DNA from: Treponema sp.
Lineage (GTDB): Bacteria > Spirochaetota > Spirochaetia > Treponematales > Breznakiellaceae
Reading direction: 5' to 3'
Assembly (NCBI GenBank): GCA_031255615.1
Contig: JAIRSD010000013.1
Location: forward strand, 1 to 11,634
DNA length: 11,634 bases
Below, piece by piece: positions 5,126 to 11,634 of the stretch (position 1 is the stretch's first letter; every line of letters begins with the position of its first letter). The notes beneath the pieces were generated by a model that made no database searches, was not told the DNA's origin, and saw only the letters and a program-made list of their open reading frames with translations. The position numbers and the translations under genes are program-made.

Positions 5126-6499
5126 ATGGATAAATTGAAGGCCCTTGGGATGCTTCTTGGATTGGCCCTCTTTCCCCAGGTCCTGGGCGCACAGCACCCG
5201 CAGGGGAATTTCCCCTCCCTGCAGCCCGATCCCCTGGCGGCTGAATACGCCCGGCGGGGGGAATCCGGCTATTCCTGGGAAGACCTGGCGGAGATAGCCC
5301 TCTGGGCATCGACCGTGGGGGCGTCCGCCAATTCCCGGAACTCCGGGGATCCCCGGCGCGTCCTCCGCCAGGCGGTGGAGGAACTGGACGCCGAAATCCG
5401 GGCGGAACCGGACCCCAAGGTCCGGGGAGATTATATCCTTTCCTACATGCACAAAAAATTCCTCCGGTCCTATGCGGCCCTCCAAACCCGGCTGGATACC
5501 CTTTTAACCACCGGCAGATACAACTGCGTATCCTCGGCGATCCTCTACCTTATCCTCGCCCAATCCCAGGGCCTGACGGTCCGGGGGGTGGCCGCCAGGG
5601 ATCATGCCTTTGCCACCGTGCTGGGAGATCAAGAGTCCTGGGATGTGGAGACCACCAACGCCTACGGTTTTGATCCCGGCAACCGCCGGGAATTCCACGA
5701 CCAGTTTGGGAAGCTCACCGGTTTTGCCTACGTCCCGGCCCGGAACTACCGGGACCGCACCAGCATCAGCCCCCTGGAATTGGTTTCCCTCATTTTCCAT
5801 AACCGCATCGCGGAACTGGAAGGCCGGAACCGCTACGCCGAGGCGGTGCCCCTGGCCCTGAACCAGGCGGTCCTGCTGGCGGGGAGAGAGGACCCCGCCC
5901 TCTCCAGTTTTTTCCCGGATCCCCAACAACACCTGAACGACCGGATCCTCAACTATGGGGCCTCCCTCCTTAACGGCGGGAAAGAGGAGGAAGGACTGGC
6001 CTGGGCCGGCTACGCGAAATCCGCCTACGCCGGCGCCGAAACCGACACGCGCTGGCAGGAGTACATTGACGCCCTCGTCTCCAACCGGGTCGCCAAACTA
6101 TGCCGGTCGGGGCGCTTCGATCAGGCCCGCCGCTTTCTCGCGGACGCGGAATCCCTGCACGGCGGCGCGGAACAACGCCGTCTTGAATCTCTGATCCTTG
6201 ACGCGGAGTTTACAGCCCTGGTAAACGGGATCCGGCAGGACAGCGAGGCCGCCGCCCTCCTGCTGCGGATTGACGCGGCGGAATCCGAAGATACGCTGCC
6301 CCCCGCCAGGGTCCGGGAAATCAGGAATCATATCAACCGCTGGCGCTTTACCAATTTCCACAACCGCTTTGCCACGGCCTTTAACAAAAGGGACTACACC
6401 CTGGCCCGGCAGATCCTGGAAGAAGCGCTGGGGGAATTCCCCGATAATCCTCAACTGCGGAACGACCAAAGCACCCTGAACAGGGCGCTGGAAAGATAA
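5126..6499 (+). CDS. Secreted transglutaminase-like protein with probable C-terminal TPR-like repeats
   Basis: A 457-residue protein with a signal peptide (MDKLKALGMLLGLALFPQVLGA, cleavage likely after Ala22), so exported. Residues 125-180 look like a transglutaminase-like/SirB1-type papain fold: TGRYNCVSSAILYLIL with Cys134 at a helix start, RDHAFATV with His160, and WDVETTN with Asp173, in the Cys-His-Asp order and spacing of that superfamily. The rest is helical and may contain TPR-like units, for example NRYAEAVPLALNQAVLL (about 238-254), and near the end NKRDYTLARQILEEALGEFPDNPQL. Related domains are proteases, amidases or inactive scaffolds; activity is not settled here. The ATG has no Shine-Dalgarno sequence and no better in-frame start is visible. 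It is followed after 123 bp by the co-directional lipoprotein gene, with which it may share an envelope role. Confidence 0.8.
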   Translation: MDKLKALGMLLGLALFPQVLGAQHPQGNFPSLQPDPLAAEYARRGESGYSWEDLAEIALWASTVGASANSRNSGDPRRVLRQAVEELDAEIRAEPDPKVRGDYILSYMHKKFLRSYAALQTRLDTLLTTGRYNCVSSAILYLILAQSQGLTVRGVAARDHAFATVLGDQESWDVETTNAYGFDPGNRREFHDQFGKLTGFAYVPARNYRDRTSISPLELVSLIFHNRIAELEGRNRYAEAVPLALNQAVLLAGREDPALSSFFPDPQQHLNDRILNYGASLLNGGKEEEGLAWAGYAKSAYAGAETDTRWQEYIDALVSNRVAKLCRSGRFDQARRFLADAESLHGGAEQRRLESLILDAEFTALVNGIRQDSEAAALLLRIDAAESEDTLPPARVREIRNHINRWRFTNFHNRFATAFNKRDYTLARQILEEALGEFPDNPQLRNDQSTLNRALER

Positions 6500-6622
6500 A
6501 AAACAGCGGGGGTCTTTGCCAAGACTCGGTTGGATCGGGGAAAGCGGTCAAGGATCCGCCGTTTTCCTTAAATTTATAGCCGCCTAAAACCAATATTTCA
6601 GGGCGGCCTCAAGGGTTATGTT
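6500..6622 (+). promoter_or_regulatory. Short gap with the ribosome-binding site of the lipoprotein gene
   Basis: AAGGG (6611-6615) lies 7 nt before ATG 6623 and decides the start; the ATG at 6618 is out of frame. An AT-rich stretch at 6568-6580 (TTAAATTTATAG) could hold a -10 box, but I see no matching -35. A weak stem GTCTT-TGCC-AAGAC near 6515-6528 follows the upstream stop but has no T-run, so no convincing terminator separates the two genes. Confidence 0.45.
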
Positions 6623-9112
6623 ATGGCTGTAGGTTTCAAAAAGACGCAATTTTTATTTTTTTCCGTATTGGCGCTGTTTATAAACTGCCGTTCCCTGGAA
6701 ACGCCGGTTGGCCTCGATAATTCCCTGCCGGAATCGCCGGAGGAGGATATAAACGGCGTCTTTCCCGAGGAAGTATATATAAAAACACGGACGCAAACGT
6801 TCAACACTTACCATTACTATATCATAAGGGACGGACGAATCTGGTACAAAAGCATTGATAAAACAAAAAAACCGGCGGAATGGACGCTCTTCGGAAAAAC
6901 CGGGCTTCCGCACGATTATTTGACCTTCAATTTTTCCAGACCAAAGAAGATTGTCAACATATCCGCCGATGCCGACGAACTGATCGCCCTCTCCGACAAC
7001 GGCAGATTTTACCGCTTTTGTTTTGATCCGATCATCGTCCGCCGGAATAACGTATGGCTTGACAGACAGGGCTGGCCCGTTGAGGAGCAGCTCTTGCTTG
7101 ACGGGCGCACCAGGAACAATGCCGCCTGGTCCCTTGGAAAACGAAATACCCATGTTTTGTATTATGAAGATCCCTTCGGCAATCAGCACCACAATGGGAC
7201 CATGGAAATTGCCACCATCTATCTGCTGCTTGAGGACGGGCAGGAAATATGCTACGCGGATTCCGGCCTGCCAAGCGATTTTAGCCGGAATTACCTGGGG
7301 CCCGAGCGGGGCGCCTTTAAGTCCATAGCCCTTTCGGCAAGCGCCTCTACCATGCTGGTGATGAACGATGCCGGGGAAATGTACACCCGAATCGCCGATT
7401 TCGACATTGTCGGCTGCGATCCCATATTTTTTAAATATACCTATATCCCCTACAAGTCTCCCCTGCCTGGAACAAACTACTTTTCGAACCTTACCGAATG
7501 GGGATTGCCGCCGGAAGACTGGCGGCGGCAGCCCGCCATTCCGCTTGAGGGGCGGGCGGCAATCAGCCGTTTTATCACCATATTGCAGAACGGCCAGGGA
7601 AACGGAGCCCGGGAGCTGCGTGTGGCGGGTGTTAACGGGGAAGGGGAGACCGGCTACTGGTCAAAGGCTATTCTCGACCATCAGTGGGAATTTAAAAAGG
7701 TTCCCCTGTATTTTCCCCCCGGCGCCCTGTTGCGGAGCGGCCCGGAGACGGGGAAGCGTTCCGCGTCTTTGGATGCTTCCTTCCGGGGCTACCGCTGGAA
7801 TGGCGGCGAAAGGGATCCCGAGTGCGTATATGAAATTCCGAATTTTAATATACTGGAAGGATCCTGTGAATTCAGAATTACCAGGGGGGACGAAACCTGC
7901 GTTTTGACGCTGCATCCGGTGGAATTATGGACCTACCAAAAAAGAGACTACCTTCCGGGAAGAACCAAGGCGCCCAAGATGTTTTTTACCACACTGGACA
8001 TCGACCCCGGGGCCTTTGACGGTCTTTCCGCGGAATTTAGAAGCTGCCTTTATAAAAACTATGAGAAACATGACAAGGCGCTTTTTCAATATATTTTGGG
8101 GGCCGGAAATAATTACATCTTTTTATTGGACAAGAACGATACCAATTCCGTGCTGTTCCTTACCGACAAGACAATGGCGGACGACTTCCTGGATTTCCAG
8201 CGGACATGGTATATCGGCTTTGCCGATGAACTGTCTGCCTTTAATTCCCCGGAATTGAATATCGGCGGGGATTCCCCAATCGGCGGCCTTCAACAGGAGG
8301 ATCTGCGCCGTAAAATCGAGCTGAACAAGAAACTCAGGAAGGAGCTAAAGGCAAAGGTGGCGGCCCAGGAAAATGCCAAGCTGCTCGCCTTCGGCATAAA
8401 CGCCGGTTACCTGCCGCTGGACGGCATGATACGCATTACCCCCCTGCGCTTCATTGATGTGCCGAAGTTCCGCACCATAACAAAATTCGGACAGGAAATA
8501 GTGCTGGTCAATTTCGCGTACGTCAACACGGTCTCCGACACCCAAATTTGGATCTACGAAAAAATCATCACCCTTCTGGATCTAAGAATCCGCGTACTCA
8601 CGAAACTTGCCGAACAGATTGGCCGGAACGAACAGGCGGTTATACCGGCCTGGTTTTCCGAAAATATCACGGATTATTGGACCATGGCGGGGCTGCCCGC
8701 AAAGGCCTCCGGCGTATTCGTGGATCCGCGGTCTTTACGGGAAACCCCCGCGGTCGTATCCTTTACACCGCGGGAGGGGGAAAAGGAATTATTCGGCTGG
8801 TATCTTACCATTGGGGATTCAGAGTCCTATACCCTGTTTGTGGATCCCCAAAAAAGTATTCAAAAAATAGTTTCCCGCCTGGAAAAGCGTCCGTCGAAAC
8901 GCGCCGTAAGACTTAACTGCACTGTTCACATCAACCCAAGTATGCGGATCATGGGGGACGGCGTCATCGAGCACACATTGACCAGGCTTATTCGCGACAA
9001 TGATATGATTGTAGACGCGGTCATCAGCTTTGACGGCGAAAATTTTACGCTCGAGGTGGATCCGCGGAATCCCGACTCCAGGATGATTTTCCGGGGGAAA
9101 GCCGTTTTTTAG
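6623..9112 (+). CDS. Large spirochete-type lipoprotein of unknown function, beta-propeller-like N-terminal half
   Basis: I do not recognise this 829-residue protein. The N-terminus, KKTQFLFFSVLALFINC, is a lipoprotein signal with a relaxed spirochete-style lipobox (LFIN-Cys22). Residues 60-350 carry spaced strand-turn-strand motifs typical of propeller or RCC1-like blades: YYIIRDGRIWYKSI (65-78), IVNISADADELIALSDNGRFYR (110-131), TIYLLLEDGQEICYAD (198-213), FKSIALSASASTMLVMNDAGEMYTRI (232-257). Residues 130 and 257 regions align with each other, supporting internal duplication. A charged helix (about 556-590, DLRRKIELNKKLRKELKAKVAAQENAKLL) may be a coiled coil. The last 230 residues are mixed alpha/beta with no family I can name. 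GC content is clearly lower than in the operons either side, especially in the first 500 bp, which fits a fast-evolving or acquired gene. It converges on rlmB across 8 bp. Confidence 0.85.
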   Translation: MAVGFKKTQFLFFSVLALFINCRSLETPVGLDNSLPESPEEDINGVFPEEVYIKTRTQTFNTYHYYIIRDGRIWYKSIDKTKKPAEWTLFGKTGLPHDYLTFNFSRPKKIVNISADADELIALSDNGRFYRFCFDPIIVRRNNVWLDRQGWPVEEQLLLDGRTRNNAAWSLGKRNTHVLYYEDPFGNQHHNGTMEIATIYLLLEDGQEICYADSGLPSDFSRNYLGPERGAFKSIALSASASTMLVMNDAGEMYTRIADFDIVGCDPIFFKYTYIPYKSPLPGTNYFSNLTEWGLPPEDWRRQPAIPLEGRAAISRFITILQNGQGNGARELRVAGVNGEGETGYWSKAILDHQWEFKKVPLYFPPGALLRSGPETGKRSASLDASFRGYRWNGGERDPECVYEIPNFNILEGSCEFRITRGDETCVLTLHPVELWTYQKRDYLPGRTKAPKMFFTTLDIDPGAFDGLSAEFRSCLYKNYEKHDKALFQYILGAGNNYIFLLDKNDTNSVLFLTDKTMADDFLDFQRTWYIGFADELSAFNSPELNIGGDSPIGGLQQEDLRRKIELNKKLRKELKAKVAAQENAKLLAFGINAGYLPLDGMIRITPLRFIDVPKFRTITKFGQEIVLVNFAYVNTVSDTQIWIYEKIITLLDLRIRVLTKLAEQIGRNEQAVIPAWFSENITDYWTMAGLPAKASGVFVDPRSLRETPAVVSFTPREGEKELFGWYLTIGDSESYTLFVDPQKSIQKIVSRLEKRPSKRAVRLNCTVHINPSMRIMGDGVIEHTLTRLIRDNDMIVDAVISFDGENFTLEVDPRNPDSRMIFRGKAVF

Positions 9113-9115
9113 GGC

Positions 9116-9129
9116 GATCTTTAAAGATC
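9116..9129. other. 14-bp palindrome joining two converging gene ends
   Basis: GATCTTTAAAGATC is a perfect palindrome lying just past the lipoprotein gene stop and covering the stop of rlmB. GGC (9113-9115) and GCC (9131-9133) can extend it with one bulged base. No T-run follows on either strand, so it is not a canonical intrinsic terminator, although nothing else in the 8-bp gap could serve as one. Confidence 0.45.
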
Positions 9130-9882
9130 CGCCGGGCTCCCCCGCCCCTTTGCGGGGGCCTGTTTGCGGCGCTGCCGCGTTGCCTCGTAGAGGAGCACCC
9201 CCGCCGCCACGGAGACATTAAGGGAATCGATGCGGCCGGCGGTGGGGATGGAGATCATGCGGTCGCAGTGTTCCGCCAAAAGCCGGGATATGCCGTCCCC
9301 CTCGCCGCCCAGCACCAGGGCCGTGCGGCCCCGGAGATCCACCCCAGGGGCGGGGTCGCCTTCCGTCTCGGCGCCGTAGATCCAGAATCCCGCCTCCTTC
9401 AGATCCTCCGCGGCCCGGACCAAGTTTGCCGTTTCCGCGGCGGGGACCCAGTCCACGGCGCCGGCGCTGGTTTTGGAGATGATCTCCGCGTATTTGGCGT
9501 TGCGCCGGTTTCGGCTTACCACCAGGTCTACGCCGAACTGGTCGCAGGAACGGAGGATGGCCCCGTAGTTATGGGGATCCGTAATATTGTCCAAGATAAG
9601 GACCAACACATTCTTCCTTTCCCCCAGGGTTTCGATAAACTCGCCCAGACTCATATCAGCCTGGGGCCCGTCGTCCGGCAGCTCCAGGGCGATGCCCCGG
9701 TGATCCGGGGCCAGACCGTCCAGACTGTGAGTCCCCACCCGGTCTACCCGGACCTTGTATGCGGAGGCCAGGGACAGGATCTCCCGCGCCCGGGGCCCCG
9801 CTTTGGCAAGCAGGATAGGGCCGTGGGGCTTTCCCGATTTAATGCGCTCCTCGATGGCGTGAAAACCCGTAAGATAAATCAT
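9121..9882 (-). CDS. rlmB: 23S rRNA (guanosine-2'-O-)-methyltransferase RlmB, SpoU/TrmH family
   Basis: Methylates the 2'-O of a conserved guanosine (Gm2251 in E. coli numbering) in the peptidyl-transferase region of 23S rRNA using S-adenosylmethionine. 253 residues, close to the family length. It has the N-terminal substrate-binding domain (LTGFHAIEERI, then the 'PDHRGIALEL' turn) and three SpoU motifs: motif 1 ILDNITDPHNYGAILRSCDQFGVD with Asn105 and Arg111, motif 2 LVLGGEGDGISRLL, and motif 3 ISIPTAGRIDSLNVSVAAGVLLYE, which forms the trefoil-knot SAM pocket. The last 15 residues are a basic tail. AAGGGG lies 5 nt before the ATG. The 30-bp palindromic repeat is 73 bp upstream of the start. 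TrmH-type tRNA methyltransferases are less likely because of the N-terminal domain and HRGIALE sequence. Confidence 0.93.
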   Translation of the reverse strand: MIYLTGFHAIEERIKSGKPHGPILLAKAGPRAREILSLASAYKVRVDRVGTHSLDGLAPDHRGIALELPDDGPQADMSLGEFIETLGERKNVLVLILDNITDPHNYGAILRSCDQFGVDLVVSRNRRNAKYAEIISKTSAGAVDWVPAAETANLVRAAEDLKEAGFWIYGAETEGDPAPGVDLRGRTALVLGGEGDGISRLLAEHCDRMISIPTAGRIDSLNVSVAAGVLLYEATRQRRKQAPAKGRGSPADL

Positions 9883-9941
9883 GGTATCCCCTTCGGCGCC
9901 GGGGAATCTCCGGTCCCCCCCGCCGTTTTGTTCGATAATCG

Positions 9942-9988
9942 TTTTTAAACGGTTGTTGTTCAGAAACTTCAGTTTCTGAACAACTCTA
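9942..9988 (-). repeat. TTGTTCAGAAACT palindromic repeat, copy B (inverted)
   Basis: A perfect palindrome at 9955-9984 with the same 14-bp arms as copy A. Read on the minus strand the flanks are TTACATTAGAG before it and AACCGTTTAAAAACG after it, matching copy A over TAGAG and AACCG[C/T]TTAAAAA. It stands upstream of rlmB and points the same way as rlmB, just as copy A points towards the gene at 5126. The AAACG end can itself pair with CGTTT at 9940-9944. A regulatory role for rlmB is possible, but recurrence with conserved flanks favours a dispersed element. Confidence 0.85.
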
Positions 9989-10085
9989 ATGTAAGGGGAC
10001 CGTCCAAAATCAAGGATCCGGACAGCCCCCGGAGAGATTCGGGAAACCTTTCCCCGTCACGGCGCGGGCGGAACACCGGGCGGTT

Positions 10086-10619
10086 CTACACCGCGTTGTA
10101 ACCCGCCTTGATAGCTTCCACGTTCCTGGGGATGAATTTGTGTTTGTCGGGGCTGAAAAAGTTCGTAAGAATCCCTTCGATTTCCCCCAGGGCCAGTGCG
10201 CCGGTAAGACGGGCCATGGCCCCCAGGGCCACCATGTTGGCGAAGCGGACATTGCCGATTCCTTCCGCTAGGGCGGTGGCCTCCAGTTTAACGACCCGGA
10301 TACCGGAGCGCCGGGCTTCGTCCTTGACCAGGGTGGAGTTTATCACCAGGATGCCCCCGGGTTTGAGGATCCCCTCGCAGATGGGGAGGGAATCTCCGTT
10401 CATCACCAGGGCGGAATCGGGGACCGTAACCAGGGGGCTGGCAATTTCCTCATCGGACACGATAACCGAGGCCCGGGCGACGCCCCCCCGCTTTTCCGCA
10501 CCGTAAAAGGGAAAGAAGGTAACGTTTTTCCCCTCCTTCATGGCGCAGTAGACCCAAATTTGCCCCAGGGACACGATGCCCTGGCCGCCGAATCCGGCGA
10601 AAAACGATTTTTCGGTCAT
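10086..10619 (-). CDS. 2-oxoacid:ferredoxin oxidoreductase, gamma subunit (VOR/KOR type)
   Basis: A 177-residue catalytic-domain subunit of a thiamine-diphosphate, iron-sulfur 2-oxoacid oxidoreductase, which oxidises a 2-oxoacid to acyl-CoA and CO2 and reduces ferredoxin. Family marks are the N-terminal FAGFGGQGIVSLGQIW, then FFPFYGAEKRGGVARASVIVSDEEIASPLV (cognate of YGPEMRGG-A-xS-V), LKPGGILVINSTLV, and a C-terminal NMVALGAMARLTGALALGEIEGIL. I start it at ATG 10619: GAGGGGG stands 4 nt upstream and the ATG overlaps the beta-subunit stop as ATGA; a longer frame upstream is antisense-like noise from the beta gene. Substrate preference (branched-chain 2-oxoacids versus 2-oxoglutarate) cannot be set from this subunit. 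No strong terminator follows; a weak GGGAAA-TTTCCC stem lies at 10041-10054. Confidence 0.93.
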   Translation of the reverse strand: MTEKSFFAGFGGQGIVSLGQIWVYCAMKEGKNVTFFPFYGAEKRGGVARASVIVSDEEIASPLVTVPDSALVMNGDSLPICEGILKPGGILVINSTLVKDEARRSGIRVVKLEATALAEGIGNVRFANMVALGAMARLTGALALGEIEGILTNFFSPDKHKFIPRNVEAIKAGYNAV

Positions 10620-11437
10620 ACCGCCCCCTCTGTTACGGCGGCGGTCCGCCCGGCGTATGAAACGGCCTCCTGGACGGTTGCCGGCGCGTCCAGGGTGTTC
10701 TTTATCTCCCCCAGGGGGAACACGGGGATCATGTTCTGCTCCAGCCATTCCACGGACTGAACGGGCTCCATGCCCCAGTTGGTGGGGCACTGGGAAAGGA
10801 CCTCCACCATGGTAAAGCCGATGCCCGCCATTTGGGCCTGGAAGGCTTTTTTGATGTAACCCTTCAGCCTGCGGACGTTCACCGGGGTGTTCACCGCCCC
10901 CCGGGCGATATAGCGGCTTCCGTCCAGGGCGGCTAAAAGTTCGGAAACCCGGATGGGGTACCCCATACCCGCCTCCACCGGGTCCCTGCCCGCCGGTGCG
11001 GTGGCGGCCTTTTGGCCTATCAGGGTGGTGGGGGCCATCTGGCCGCCGGTCATGCCGTAGATGGCGTTGTTCACGAAGATCGTGGTGAATTTTTCCCCCC
11101 GGTTGGCGGCGTGGATCATCTCCGCCGTGCCGATGGCCGCCATGTCCCCGTCCCCCTGGTAGCAGATCACCAGGTGGTCCGGCAGGATCCGCTTGATCCC
11201 GGTGGCCGCCGCCGGGGTCCGGCCGTGGGGAGGCTGGACGGAATCGAAGTCGAAGTACAGGTCCGCCCAGATGGCGCAGCCCACGGGGTTGGTGATGATC
11301 GTCCTGGTCCGCAGCCCCATCTCGTCTATCAGGGCGGTGATGATCCGGTGGATCACCCCGTGGCCGCAGCCGCCGCAATATTTCGTGGGGACCCTGTAAA
11401 GGCTTTCAGGGTGTCCGTAGAGTTTTTTTTCGCTCAT
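10616..11437 (-). CDS. 2-oxoacid:ferredoxin oxidoreductase, beta subunit (TPP-binding)
   Basis: The 273-residue subunit that binds thiamine diphosphate and one [4Fe-4S] cluster. The TPP motif begins at GDGD (95-98) and ends at NN (123-124) in NNAIYGMTGGQ, with Mg2+ ligation expected there. Cys21 and Cys24 (YCGGCGHG), Cys54 (NPVGCA) and Cys217 (SQCPTNWG) match the four-cysteine cluster spacing of KOR/VOR beta subunits. The stretch GTAEMIHAANRGEKFTTIFVNNAIYGMTGGQMAPTT is closest in my memory to subunits annotated as 2-oxoisovalerate (VOR) oxidoreductase. GGAG lies 8 nt before the ATG; both ends overlap neighbours by 4 nt (ATGA), giving alpha-beta-gamma translational coupling. Typical of anaerobes that ferment amino acids or run reductive acetyl-CoA-linked metabolism. 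Confidence 0.94.
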   Translation of the reverse strand: MSEKKLYGHPESLYRVPTKYCGGCGHGVIHRIITALIDEMGLRTRTIITNPVGCAIWADLYFDFDSVQPPHGRTPAAATGIKRILPDHLVICYQGDGDMAAIGTAEMIHAANRGEKFTTIFVNNAIYGMTGGQMAPTTLIGQKAATAPAGRDPVEAGMGYPIRVSELLAALDGSRYIARGAVNTPVNVRRLKGYIKKAFQAQMAGIGFTMVEVLSQCPTNWGMEPVQSVEWLEQNMIPVFPLGEIKNTLDAPATVQEAVSYAGRTAAVTEGAV

Positions 11438-11634
11438 GATTTGTTCTCCAGAATTTTTTTGGCCGCCGCAAAGACCTCTTCCTCCGTGGGGATGACCCCG
11501 CCGGAGTGGCCCAGAAGATGCACCGCCGGACGGACCGGGACGGAAGCCGGACCCGTCCCGGCTTCCAGGATCGACAGCTTTACGTCTTCCACCAACTGGC
11601 CCAGACTCATCTCCACGGTAAGGATGGGTTTTCC
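11434..11634 (-). CDS. 2-oxoacid:ferredoxin oxidoreductase, alpha subunit, C-terminal end (5' part outside window)
   Basis: Only the last 66 residues are here, open to the window edge. GKPILTVEMSLGQLVEDVKLSILEAG matches the C-terminal K-x-ILxVEMNxGQMVEDVRLAV element of VorB/KorA alpha subunits, followed by VHLLGHSGGVIPTEEEVFAAAKKIL (family: GR-GG-IPTPEEI). The stop overlaps the beta start (ATGA). A ferredoxin-like delta subunit would be expected upstream, outside the window. A short reading from an internal GTG at 11616 is an artefact of the window edge. Confidence 0.9.
   Translation of the reverse strand, partial: GKPILTVEMSLGQLVEDVKLSILEAGTGPASVPVRPAVHLLGHSGGVIPTEEEVFAAAKKILENKS

Noticed and set aside
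9940..10085. Canonical terminator of the oxidoreductase operon
   Set aside because: Only a 6-bp GGGAAA/TTTCCC stem at 10041-10054 with a 2-nt loop and no T-run was found, so I do not call one.
10620..11378. Long upstream extension of the gamma-subunit frame
   Set aside because: It is the beta-subunit gene read in a second frame, giving a His/Gly/Arg-rich peptide. The ATG at 10619 has a strong ribosome-binding site and matches the family N-terminus.

Overview
The window looks like a chromosomal segment of a GC-rich spirochete, most likely a gut-associated Treponema relative. The basis is indirect: a spirochete-type relaxed lipobox (LFIN-C) on an 829-aa orphan lipoprotein, an anaerobe-type 2-oxoacid:ferredoxin oxidoreductase operon, and many small palindromic intergenic repeats. 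No rRNA, tRNA, IS transposase or CRISPR array was seen, so the taxonomic call is an inference of moderate confidence.

Layout. 1-215 (+): the C-terminal end of a UvrD/Rep-family helicase. 216-539: gene-free, holding the first copy of a structured GC-rich repeat. 540-4411 (-): a compact operon transcribed right to left, thioredoxin reductase (trxB), then a membrane-anchored GH3 beta-N-acetylhexosaminidase starting at an overlapping GTG, then a GNAT acetyltransferase; each junction overlaps by 8 nt. 4412-5125: a 714-bp divergent gap with no credible gene, crowded with repeats: the second, inverted copy of the structured repeat, a perfect 30-bp palindromic repeat that recurs at 9955-9984, a 17-bp terminator-like hairpin and an 11-bp hairpin. 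5126-6499 (+): a secreted transglutaminase-like (Cys-His-Asp) protein with a probably TPR-like C-terminal half. 6623-9112 (+): a large lipoprotein of unknown function with beta-propeller-like repeats and visibly lower GC than its neighbours. 9121-9882 (-): the SpoU-family 23S rRNA methyltransferase rlmB, convergent with the lipoprotein gene across only 8 bp. 10086-11634 (-): gamma, beta and the end of the alpha subunit of a VOR/KOR-type 2-oxoacid:ferredoxin oxidoreductase, coupled through two ATGA overlaps.

How the genes work together. The alpha-beta-gamma oxidoreductase is one enzyme complex for ferredoxin-linked oxidation of 2-oxoacids in anaerobic metabolism. The trxB-GH3-GNAT operon joins redox, cell-wall glycan and acetyl-transfer functions, but overlap alone does not prove a shared pathway. 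The two envelope proteins at 5126-9112 are co-oriented and may both act in the periplasm or at the cell surface.

Most unusual signal. The two copies of the GC-rich repeat (347-459 + and 4478-4602 -) have near-invariant single-stranded blocks separated by hairpins whose arms differ in sequence and length but stay complementary. Two copies thus already show compensatory covariation, the mark of an element selected for structure (RNA or folded single-stranded DNA) rather than protein. The short ORFs over it are artefacts.
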